Assembly: GCA_003158895.1 (NCBI GenBank)
Contig: PMLO01000028.1
Location: forward strand, 1 to 13,300
DNA: 13,300 nt
Reading direction: 5' to 3'
Source of the DNA: Propionibacteriaceae bacterium
Lineage (GTDB): Bacteria; Actinomycetota; Actinomycetes; Propionibacteriales; Propionibacteriaceae
Made by a program: the position numbers and the translations under genes. This document shows positions 7,105-13,300 of this stretch, one piece after another (positions within the stretch are counted from its first letter, which is position 1; the number at the start of each line of letters is the position of its first letter). Under the pieces are notes generated by a model, which saw nothing but the letters and a program-made list of their open reading frames with translations, was not told the DNA's origin and did no database searches.

Positions 7105-8193
7105 ATGATCAACATCAAGCGCCCTGTCGTCCTCGGCATCATGGCAAGCCTAGCGCTTGGCATGGTCGCTACGGCACCGGCGGCTCATGCGGAACCCGTC
7201 TCCGACAGCTATGTCGCCGTCGGTTCCGACACGCTCGAAGCGTCGATGGATGCCTTGACCAACGGCACCAAGGCGACCGGCTCCTCCGTCCGCATTCGCG
7301 CCAACGGCCAGAACGTCGCCAACTATGACGCGTTCGGCTCGGCCAAGATCCAGTCCAAGTCGACAGGCCCGTTCTACGTACGTCCTCAGGGATCGGGCAA
7401 CGGCGTCGCCGCGCTCATCGCCTCCGTCCGAGGCACGGGCTTCAACGGGACCGACATCACGAACCAGGTCGACATTGCCCGGTCGTCGAGCAGCGCGGGC
7501 AGCAACGCCAGTGCCACCGGCAACCTGGTCTACGTCCCCTACGGCCGTGACGCGATCACCTACGTCTACAAGCCGGTCGTTGGTCACGAGAGCGACCTCG
7601 CCAACCTCACCACCGCCCAGCTCAAGGGCCTTTATGACGGCACCATCACCACCATCGGCAGCACCACGGTGAACGTGATGATCCCCCAGAGCGGCTCGGG
7701 CACCCGGAAGACCTTCCTGTCCGACATCGGCGTCAGCACCGACAGCACCTGCGGCGTGACTGCGTGCACCACCAGCACGGTGCCGGAGAACGACGCCAGC
7801 CAGCTCACCGTGGCGGGCAGCCTCATCTGCTTCGCGACCTCCAACTGGATCGCGCAGTCCAACGGCTACCAGGTGACCACCATCACTGGCGGTCAGCTGC
7901 TCGGCACCATCGACGGCAACGCGGCTGCCACCGGCACCGCGCCCTCACTGGTGCCCGGGGCCACCTTCTACGGCACGGGCTACGGCCGTGACGTCTTCCT
8001 CGTCGTGGAGTACGCGCGGATCAACCCGTCCGACCCCAAGTACGACGCCACCCTTGCCGGCCTGGTCAACTCCGGCGTCTCGACGTCGCTGACCAACTTC
8101 GGCACTCTCCCGAGCCAGCCCGGTGCAGTGAAGACGAAGTTCGGCTTCCTCGCTCCGTCTTCGACCACGCCGGTCCGCGCGTGGGCGTGGTGA
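7105..8193 (+). CDS. Secreted PstS-like substrate-binding protein without an anchor
   Basis: Small exported binding protein, 362 residues. I start it at ATG 7105, which has AAAGGA (7091-7096) 8 bases upstream; the frame stays open to a GTG at 6988, but that extension is Arg/Pro-rich and would bury the signal peptide. The signal peptide ends at AHA (29). The mature protein begins near YVAVGSDT, where PstS has its first ligand loop, and carries PQSGSGTRKTFLSDIG (from 194), close to the RSDGSGT loop of PstS. GRDAITYVYKP and LKGLYDGTITTIG match the hinge and IFTGKITNW regions of the family. Four cysteines are present in its second half. There is no lipobox, no C-terminal helix and no sorting signal, so it is probably free or held by another surface protein. 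Substrate is not provable; phosphate is likeliest. Confidence 0.78.
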   Translation: MINIKRPVVLGIMASLALGMVATAPAAHAEPVSDSYVAVGSDTLEASMDALTNGTKATGSSVRIRANGQNVANYDAFGSAKIQSKSTGPFYVRPQGSGNGVAALIASVRGTGFNGTDITNQVDIARSSSSAGSNASATGNLVYVPYGRDAITYVYKPVVGHESDLANLTTAQLKGLYDGTITTIGSTTVNVMIPQSGSGTRKTFLSDIGVSTDSTCGVTACTTSTVPENDASQLTVAGSLICFATSNWIAQSNGYQVTTITGGQLLGTIDGNAAATGTAPSLVPGATFYGTGYGRDVFLVVEYARINPSDPKYDATLAGLVNSGVSTSLTNFGTLPSQPGAVKTKFGFLAPSSTTPVRAWAW

Positions 8194-8236
8194 CCCGGCT
8201 CATCCCTGACACCCAGAACTTGAAGGAGACGCAAAC

Positions 8237-9925
8237 ATGAAGAAGAACGTGTTCCGCACGGCAGCCATCGCTGCCGTCGGCGGTCTGCTGATCGCGGCGG
8301 TAGCGCCGCTCTCGGCGTTCGCTGCAACAGTGCCGCCCTACGACGGCACAACAGATAAGACGGTCTACGTCCTGGACGGCGCCGACCTCAGCAACATCGC
8401 CTCAGGTGCCCAGCTCGACTGGAATCCCGCTAATGGGATCATCATGTCCGCGGCTCCGTCCCCTGCCAACCTCGGCGACTACTCGTGGTCGACGTTCGGC
8501 CCTGTGACCGGTGCCACATATTGGACCCAATTCGTCGCGCTTCCGGGACAGGAGCGGACCCCGACGTCATGGAAGGAGTTTGGCGACCTCACGACCATCG
8601 ACACCGGCGTCTCGCTTCCCCAGGTTGCGCCGGGTTCCATCCCTTACGGGACCCCGGTCAAGACTGCAGGCGGCACGTACAGCATGGGCATTGCCTTCAC
8701 AGACGGCAACGCCTTGGCGTCGACCCACGTGATCAAGGCGTACTACACGACGATCAACGTCGACTCCGGGATCGGCAGCTGGACCTTCGCGGCGCAGAAG
8801 CCCCCGGTCGTCAACACGGACATCGCGACCACCACCACCCTGGCGGCCAGCCCGACCTCGGTCGAGGTCGGTAGCACCACGGTCCTGACCGCCACGGTCG
8901 GCGCCAGCAAGGCCCTTCCTGCGAGCAACGTCGAGTTCTACAACGGCACCACCAAGCTCGGTACCGGCGCGGTTGCCAATAACCAGGCTTCGTACACGGC
9001 TACCGTCGGCACCGTCGGCGCTAACACGTTCTCCGCGAAGTACGTGGAGAACGTCGTGAGCACTGGCGCAACCACCACCGACACGTTCAAGGCTTCCACC
9101 TCCGCTGACGTCATCGTCACGGCCCCCGCACCGGCCGTTCCGCAGGCTCCGTCGGAGAACGCTCTCGATGCCAGCAACACGCAGACGGCCACCTACAGCG
9201 CGACCACCGACACGGCCCAGCTGGGCCCGGTCGGTGTCGTCGATGGCACGAAGGTCTACGCGTTCGGGTACTCGACGCACAACACGCCGATGTACCTCGG
9301 TGAGTACAGCGTCGGCGGCACCGTGATCGTTGCGAACGTCTCCGGCCTACCGGCCGGCACCCTCAAGGTGGCCGCCGTCAACGAGACCACCAACCAGGTG
9401 CTCGCCTGGGGCAGCTTCGCCAAGACCACGGCTGGCCCGAGCATCAGCAAGGCGATCAGCGCGAACGTGGCGACCCTCGTTCCCACTGACGGCGAGTTCT
9501 CGCTGACCAACCTCAGCGGTGCCGTCGTCAACCTGACCAACCCGACGATCGTCAACGGACAGTCCGTCGTGTCCGGTCAGCTCGGCGACTTCCAGGTCAC
9601 CGACCTGCGCCAGGTCTCGAAGGCCGGTTGGAGCCTGGGCACCACCGTCACCTCGTTCGTCAAGGGCAGCGACACGATCGCGAATACGGCGCTCGGCATC
9701 GCTCCGAAGACGGTCAGCCAGCTCGGATCAGGCGCGACTGCGCCCACCACCGGTGCGGCTACGGTGTCGGGTTCAGCTGTCTACCCGTGGGACTTCGCCG
9801 CTCTGGCGGCGGGTGGCTTCTCCGGCTACACCAAGTACAACGCCGACCTGGTCTTCACCGCACCCACGGGAAGCCCGGCCGGTACGTACACCTCCACGCT
9901 GACCCTCACGCTGATCTCCAAGTGA
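8237..9925 (+). CDS. Exported Ig-like protein with a C-terminal WxL-like domain
   Basis: Exported protein of 562 residues, ATG with AAGGAG (8223-8228) 8 bases upstream. Signal peptide ends near SAFA (about 29). Residues about 35-190 form a module I do not recognise. An Ig-like repeat follows (about 196-275: TTTTLAASPTSVEVGSTTVLTATV, VEFYNGTTKLGTG), of the bacterial Ig group-3/5 type. Next is a beta-rich segment with GLPAGTLKVAAVN. The C-terminus resembles the WxL cell-wall-binding domain of Firmicutes: GDFQVTDLRQ, then GWSL with W465-S466-L467, YPWDF around W518, and an ending of APTGSPAGTYTSTLTLTL. The second WxL is LTLTL rather than the usual LTWTL. There is no membrane anchor or LPxTG, which fits non-covalent wall binding. 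The next gene encoding a DUF916-type protein supports the WxL reading. Function beyond surface attachment is unknown. Confidence 0.68.
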   Translation: MKKNVFRTAAIAAVGGLLIAAVAPLSAFAATVPPYDGTTDKTVYVLDGADLSNIASGAQLDWNPANGIIMSAAPSPANLGDYSWSTFGPVTGATYWTQFVALPGQERTPTSWKEFGDLTTIDTGVSLPQVAPGSIPYGTPVKTAGGTYSMGIAFTDGNALASTHVIKAYYTTINVDSGIGSWTFAAQKPPVVNTDIATTTTLAASPTSVEVGSTTVLTATVGASKALPASNVEFYNGTTKLGTGAVANNQASYTATVGTVGANTFSAKYVENVVSTGATTTDTFKASTSADVIVTAPAPAVPQAPSENALDASNTQTATYSATTDTAQLGPVGVVDGTKVYAFGYSTHNTPMYLGEYSVGGTVIVANVSGLPAGTLKVAAVNETTNQVLAWGSFAKTTAGPSISKAISANVATLVPTDGEFSLTNLSGAVVNLTNPTIVNGQSVVSGQLGDFQVTDLRQVSKAGWSLGTTVTSFVKGSDTIANTALGIAPKTVSQLGSGATAPTTGAATVSGSAVYPWDFAALAAGGFSGYTKYNADLVFTAPTGSPAGTYTSTLTLTLISK

Positions 9926-9931
9926 CCTTGG

Positions 9932-9978
9932 CGGGTGAGGTCGCGCGGCCGTCGCCGATGGCCTGACGACCTCACCCG
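9932..9978 (+). terminator. Strong hairpin after the WxL-like gene (likely terminator)
   Basis: Perfect 12-bp inverted repeat: CGGGTGAGGTCG (9932-9943) and CGACCTCACCCG (9967-9978). Its loop contains a second 7-bp stem (9947-9953 with 9957-9963, one G-T pair). It starts 7 bases after the WxL-like stop codon. There is no T-tract, which is common for terminators in high-GC actinobacteria. Confidence 0.65.
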
Positions 9979-10000
9979 ATAGACCAGCACAGCTCGACAA

Positions 10001-10044
10001 CGGTTGTCCGTGCCCGGGTCACCATCCCGGGCACGGACGAACCG
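10001..10044 (+). terminator. Second, very long GC-rich hairpin
   Basis: CGGTTGTCCGTGCCCGGG (10001-10018) pairs with 10026-10044 across a 7-base loop (TCACCAT): 13 perfect pairs, a single-base bulge, and 5 more. Together with the stem at 9932-9978 it forms a tandem structure that should strongly limit read-through into the DUF916 gene, or act as a stable 3' end in both directions. Confidence 0.6.
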
Positions 10045-10049
10045 CTTCC

Positions 10050-10071
10050 CTGAACGAAGGCTGAACACGTC
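10050..10071 (-). promoter_or_regulatory. Candidate PHO box (minus-strand repeats) upstream of the DUF916 gene
   Basis: On the plus strand CTGAAC occurs at 10050 and again at 10061, exactly 11 bases apart. Read on the minus strand this is a GTTCAG repeat with 11-base spacing, as in actinobacterial PHO boxes. A lone GTTCACC at 10084-10090 on the plus strand adds to it. The location is immediately after two strong hairpins and before a new gene set that ends in pstB, where a second Pi-responsive promoter would make sense. No clear -10 element was found. Confidence 0.4.
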
Positions 10072-10144
10072 CATCCAACTGCTGTTCACCCCCCGGCCGA
10101 TCACCAGCAACCAAATCCCGTTTCGAGAACCCAAAGGTAGCGAC

Positions 10145-11212
10145 ATGACTTCTTCGCCCGGCCTGCGCCGCCTCGGTGCGCTGCTGACGATCCTCGTTCT
10201 CACGCTCTGCGGTCTCGCCCTGCCGGCTCCGACGGCGCAAGCGGACGACACCGTCGGCATCAGCATCGCCCCAGTCGACGCAAAGGGGACCAACACGAGC
10301 GGACGCAGCCGGTTCAGCTACACGGTGGATCCCGGCCAGACCGTGACCGACCACGTGAAGGTGAACAACCCCGGCACCGCGACGGAGGAAGTGACGGTGT
10401 TCGCCGCTGACGCGTACAACGACGACAAGGGCGAGTTCGCGCTGAAGCCAACCACCGACACGTCCACCGACGCCGCGTCCTGGACCGCGTTCGAGGGCAA
10501 ACCACAGCTCAAGATCACCCTCGCCCACGGCGAGTCCAAGGTCGTGACGTTCACGGTAACCGTCCCGAAGAACGCCAGCCCTGGTGACCACGCGGCCGGC
10601 GTCCTGGCCTCGGCGACCACCGCTGGACAGGTCGCCGTGGAACGACGCATCGCCGACCGCATGTACGTGCGCGTCTCCGGCAAGCTGCAGCCGTCACTCA
10701 CCATCTCCAGCTTCTCCTCGACCTATCACGGCGGCATCAATCCGCTCGCCGGTACGATCAGCGTCGCCGCCACGATCACGAACAACGGCAATGTCGCCCT
10801 CGAGGGCGTGACGACGCTCACGGCCACGACCTGGTTCGGGCTGTCCATCGGTCGGCTGAACCGCACCGATCTCGCCGAGATCCTCCCCGGGAACACGGCC
10901 ACGGTGACCTACGAGGTCACCGGGGTGGCGCAGGTCGGCTTCGCCAACGTCAAGATGCTGCTGCAGTCGGGGATCGGCGGGGATGCGCCAGACCCCGGGC
11001 CCCTTCCGGTGTTCCAGCGGGAAGCCTTCGTGCCCGCGGTTCCTTGGGTCGTCCTCGGGGTGATTGCGCTCGGGGTCGCCGTCTGGCTCCTCCTGCGGTG
11101 GCGCGGCCGTCGCAACGCACGTCTGGCCCTCGAGTGGGCCGAATACCAGAAGGCTGAGGCAAAGAAGAACGCGACGACGGAGTCGGCTGCGGGAAAGGTG
11201 GACCACCTCTGA
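10145..11212 (+). CDS. DUF916 / WxL-interacting-type membrane-anchored surface protein
   Basis: Exported protein of 355 residues. ATG 10145 follows AAAGG (10133-10137) by 7 bases; the frame is open further upstream, to 10004, but that part overlaps the hairpin and lacks a signal peptide. Signal peptide ends at AQA (33). Residues about 38-160 match the DUF916 pattern: ISIAPVD, FSYTVDPGQT, DHVKVNNPGTATEEVTV, LAHGESKVVTFTVTVPK, then SPGDHAAGV. A second beta domain (about 183-275) stands where DUF3324, the host-binding domain, lies in WxL-interacting proteins. Next come a membrane helix (about 300-318) and a basic cytoplasmic tail (RWRGRRNAR). This order (signal, DUF916, second domain, helix) is that of Firmicutes WxIPs, which bind peptidoglycan and partner WxL proteins. 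Its likely partner is the WxL-like protein encoded just upstream. The stop overlaps the next start (TGATG). Confidence 0.75.
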   Translation: MTSSPGLRRLGALLTILVLTLCGLALPAPTAQADDTVGISIAPVDAKGTNTSGRSRFSYTVDPGQTVTDHVKVNNPGTATEEVTVFAADAYNDDKGEFALKPTTDTSTDAASWTAFEGKPQLKITLAHGESKVVTFTVTVPKNASPGDHAAGVLASATTAGQVAVERRIADRMYVRVSGKLQPSLTISSFSSTYHGGINPLAGTISVAATITNNGNVALEGVTTLTATTWFGLSIGRLNRTDLAEILPGNTATVTYEVTGVAQVGFANVKMLLQSGIGGDAPDPGPLPVFQREAFVPAVPWVVLGVIALGVAVWLLLRWRGRRNARLALEWAEYQKAEAKKNATTESAAGKVDHL

Positions 11213-11967
11213 TGGCTCGCCGTATAACGCCCTCGATGCGTTCGCTTGTGAGTCTGCTCGTGGTAGGGGCCTTGTGTGTCCTCGCCGTCAGCGTGCTGCC
11301 CCGCGCCTCCGCGGATGGCATCGACATCACGGTGAACGTCGAGGTTCTCGGACCGAGCGACTCGACCACACCGTCGGCCACGTCCACCTCTACCGGGACC
11401 GGGCAGCCGACGAGCGGTACGAGCGCGACAGCATCTGGGACGTCCTCCAGCACGGGCACAGGCGGTCCGACGTCGTCGGCGTCGACCGTACCTGGCGGGG
11501 GTGAGACGAGCATCGGCGGCGTGCTGTACATCAGTGGGCTCACGATGACGTACACGCCATCGATCAACCCGTTCGACGGGCGCGTCGACATGAGGTTCAC
11601 GGTGCGCAACGCGTACAAGAAGGCCGTTAGCGGCAAGGCGAAGTTCTGGGTCACGGCGTGGTTCGGCAACACGGTGGGGCACCAGGTCGAGGTGACTGCG
11701 AACGGCATCCAGCCCGGCGAGACTCGAGCCATCACCGCCACTATTCATGGCGTCGGGCAGTGGGGCATCCTCACCGGCCACGCAACCTTCGTACCGCCCC
11801 AGTATCTCGACTCGGTCACCCTCACCGCTGTCACCCGTACAGGCACCATCGTGTACGTCCCCTGGTTCCCCGCCGTGTGCTTGGCGGGGGCATCAGCTCT
11901 CTGGTTCGCCCTTCGGCGTCGTGGAGCCTGGTTCGAGATCTTCTCGGTGCTCGGTGGCCGACGATGA
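11212..11967 (+). CDS. Membrane-anchored surface protein, paralogue of the DUF916 protein's second domain
   Basis: Exported protein of 251 residues. The ATG shares one base with the preceding stop, with AAAGGTGG about 10 bases upstream. Signal peptide ends near ASA (34). A Ser/Thr/Gly linker (about 49-100) precedes a single beta domain (about 105-210), then a membrane helix (about 218-234) and a basic tail (LRRRGAW, ending GGRR). The domain aligns by eye with residues about 183-275 of the DUF916 protein. Shared marks are L.IS, TY, INP.G, an Asn-containing strand, G then TA.WFG, a PG.T turn, and a GV.Q.G strand. It therefore looks like a stand-alone duplicate of that second domain, without the peptidoglycan-binding DUF916 part. 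It may pair with the DUF916 protein or compete for the same partner. I cannot assign a known gene. Confidence 0.65.
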   Translation: MARRITPSMRSLVSLLVVGALCVLAVSVLPRASADGIDITVNVEVLGPSDSTTPSATSTSTGTGQPTSGTSATASGTSSSTGTGGPTSSASTVPGGGETSIGGVLYISGLTMTYTPSINPFDGRVDMRFTVRNAYKKAVSGKAKFWVTAWFGNTVGHQVEVTANGIQPGETRAITATIHGVGQWGILTGHATFVPPQYLDSVTLTAVTRTGTIVYVPWFPAVCLAGASALWFALRRRGAWFEIFSVLGGRR

Positions 11968-13052
11968 CCGACGACGTCAAGCTCGACTCCGGGGTCGAGC
12001 TCTTCGACACCCGGCACCCGGGCCATGGCTGGGATGCCTCGCCCGCCCCAAAGGCTCCTGAGGAACCGCGGGAGCCGCGCAAACGACCGAGGCGGCTCAA
12101 GGGTGCATCGACCGTCCGGCACGCTCCGAGACGCGGCGAGCAAGAACCGCGCGCGCCCAAGCCCCCCAAGCGGTTGCCGCTCCCTCCCCGTCCGCTGGCG
12201 CCACTCTCGAGGCGCCAGATCGTGGTTCGCTCGATCCTCCTGCTGGTTGTCGCGACGCAGGTCGGGTTCCTGTTCCACCTCGTCGGGTACAGCCAGCTCA
12301 GGCACGCGGTCCGGCAGTCACTGCTACGTACCGAGCTGACGTCGGAGCTGGCCGCCGGAACAGCTCCGGTCAGCGAGGGCACGTTCGACAACGTACTGCT
12401 GGCCGACGGCGCCCCCGTGGCCCGGATCAGTATGCCCTCGATCGGCGTCGACGAGATCGTCGTCGAGGGTACGTCGGCCGACGCGCTCATGTCCGGACCG
12501 GGGCATCGGCGGGACACTGTCCTCCCGGGTCAGGCCGGCACCTCCGTCCTGATGGGCCGGGCGTGGGCGTACGGCGGCCCGTTCAACCGGATCCAGGAAC
12601 TGGCTCCTGGAGAGTCGATCAGTGTGGTGACCGGACAGGGCGAGGCCATCTACAAGGTGATCGGCGTCCGCTACGCGGGTGACCCGGCCCCCGCTGCGCT
12701 CACCTCGGGCCAGGGTCGGCTGACGCTGCAGTCGGCGCGTGGCTTGCCGTTCCTCCCGAACGCGACGGTGCTCGTGGACGCGGATCTGGCCTCGACCGTA
12801 CAGGCGGTCGGTCGACGCCAGACCACGTACTCGTTCCTTCCCGCGTCGAACAAGGCCATGGCGTCCGACACCTCGACGCTGTGGGCGCTCGTCTTCGCGC
12901 TGCAGTTCCTGCTGATCGCCCAAGCGGGCACCTCGTACGCCTGGCTCCGCTTCGGGCGTGCCAAGACCTGGATCGTGGCGACGCCGATCCTCATCCTCGC
13001 GTTCCTGCTGGTCTTCGACCAGATCACAAAACTTCTGCCGAACCTGACATGA
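11964..13052 (+). CDS. Sortase-fold membrane protein lacking the catalytic His and Cys (pseudosortase)
   Basis: Membrane protein of 362 residues; ATG 11964 overlaps the preceding stop (ATGA). A long Pro/Arg/Lys-rich cytoplasmic region (1-83) leads to a membrane helix (about 86-108), an extracytoplasmic sortase-like domain (about 150-275), and two more helices near the C-terminus (about 307-330 and 337-356). The domain follows class E-type sortases: PVARISMPSIGVDEIVVEG, then GPGH, LPGQAGTSVLMG, YGGPFNRIQELAPGESI. Where active enzymes have GHR the sequence is G-R199-A. Where TLxTC carries the nucleophile it is TLQSA (254-258). The protein contains no cysteine at all, so transpeptidation by the usual mechanism is ruled out. 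The frame is clean and flanking motifs are intact, so this is not decay. A structural, ligand-holding or regulatory role within the transporter complex is my inference. Confidence 0.78.
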   Translation: MTDDVKLDSGVELFDTRHPGHGWDASPAPKAPEEPREPRKRPRRLKGASTVRHAPRRGEQEPRAPKPPKRLPLPPRPLAPLSRRQIVVRSILLLVVATQVGFLFHLVGYSQLRHAVRQSLLRTELTSELAAGTAPVSEGTFDNVLLADGAPVARISMPSIGVDEIVVEGTSADALMSGPGHRRDTVLPGQAGTSVLMGRAWAYGGPFNRIQELAPGESISVVTGQGEAIYKVIGVRYAGDPAPAALTSGQGRLTLQSARGLPFLPNATVLVDADLASTVQAVGRRQTTYSFLPASNKAMASDTSTLWALVFALQFLLIAQAGTSYAWLRFGRAKTWIVATPILILAFLLVFDQITKLLPNLT

Positions 13053-13300
13053 CACAGCCAATTCCGATCGAACCGAACGAGGTTGCCGTGAGCACCGAGA
13101 CGACCGCCGCCGACCAGACCCAGGTGATGCCGTTCGCGTCACCCGATACCTACGTCCTGCCACCCGATATCTACGTCACGTCACCCACCAACGGCTACGT
13201 ACCACCGCTGGAGGACGCGTACGTGCCGAGGTCGACGTACCTGTCCGGCATGTCCGCGCGGAACATCTCCGCGTGGTTCGGTGACCACAAGGTGCTCGAC
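13049..13300 (+). CDS. pstB: PstB-like phosphate ABC transporter ATPase, N-terminal part (3' end outside window)
   Basis: The last 84 codons in view end with MSARNISAWFGDHKVLD, the opening of a PstB ATPase (usually ...FYYGDKQALKD), just before the Walker A region, which lies outside the window. If ATG 13049 is used, which overlaps the sortase-like stop as ATGA, an extension of about 67 residues precedes this. It is acidic and Pro/Tyr-rich, with no Lys or Arg until the Arg just before its end, and has a seven-residue repeat (SPDTYVL, PPDIYVT, SPTNGYV). GTG 13088 has a better ribosome binding site (GAGG, 5 bases upstream) and would shorten the extension by 13 residues. The third candidate, ATG about 13250, gives normal PstB length. 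The assignment depends on a short stretch plus context, but a missing ATPase for pstC/pstA makes it likely. Confidence 0.72.
   Translation, partial: MTQPIPIEPNEVAVSTETTAADQTQVMPFASPDTYVLPPDIYVTSPTNGYVPPLEDAYVPRSTYLSGMSARNISAWFGDHKVLD
13140..13177 (+). repeat. 21-base direct repeat in the pstB extension
   Basis: CACCCGATACCTACGTC (13140-13156) recurs as CACCCGATATCTACGTC (13161-13177), one mismatch in 17, with a period of 21 bases. It encodes the (S/P)PDxYV repeat units of the extension and looks like a recent in-frame duplication. Confidence 0.75.

Noticed and set aside
10004..10144. Upstream extension of the DUF916 gene in the same frame
   Set aside because: It would read through the long hairpin and bury the signal peptide; ATG 10145 has a well-spaced AAAGG.
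11658..11963. Upstream extension of the sortase-like gene in the same frame
   Set aside because: The extension overlaps the preceding gene, is His/Arg-rich and would precede the cytoplasmic region without a ribosome binding site. ATG 11964 overlaps the upstream stop as is usual in this cluster.
1..13300. tRNA, rRNA, CRISPR arrays, insertion sequences or attachment sites
   Set aside because: No regularly spaced repeats, transposase-like frame, terminal inverted repeats or tRNA-like cloverleaf were seen on either strand.

Overview
The window looks like high-GC chromosomal DNA of an Actinomycetota species. Codon third positions are mostly G or C, linkers are Ser/Thr/Ala-rich, ATGA/GTGA/TGATG coupling is frequent, and TTG and GTG starts compete with ATG. 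I cannot name the genus. After the tail of a TetR-type regulator, every gene lies on the plus strand and appears to form one functional locus built on a Pst-type (phosphate) ABC transporter.

Layout: (1) 1-291, C-terminal end of a TetR-family regulator. (2) 292-602, a non-coding control region with a near-palindrome and a candidate PHO box. (3) 603-6991, a tightly coupled run of pstC, pstA, a PstS-type binding protein held by a C-terminal membrane helix, and an 840-residue exported protein with a degenerate binding-protein module and its own stalk and anchor. (4) 6992-7104, an intercistronic stretch with three hairpins. (5) 7105-9925, a small secreted PstS-like protein, then an exported Ig-like protein ending in a WxL-like domain. 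(6) 9926-10144, two very strong hairpins followed by a second PHO-box-like repeat. (7) 10145-13300, a second coupled run: a DUF916/WxL-interacting-type membrane protein, a smaller paralogue of its second domain, a sortase-fold membrane protein that has lost its catalytic Cys and His, and the start of a PstB-like ATPase with a long extension.

How the parts may fit (inference): PstC and PstA form the channel and PstB, about 10 kb away, powers it. Three binding proteins of different size and attachment serve it. The WxL-like protein and the DUF916 protein resemble the wall-binding pair known in Firmicutes, where DUF916/DUF3324 proteins partner WxL proteins. Inserted between the permease and ATPase genes, they and the inactive sortase may form a scaffold that ties phosphate capture to the cell wall. 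I know of no described transporter of this composition, and it is the main point of interest here. Phosphate is the most likely substrate from family membership, but the sequence alone does not prove it.
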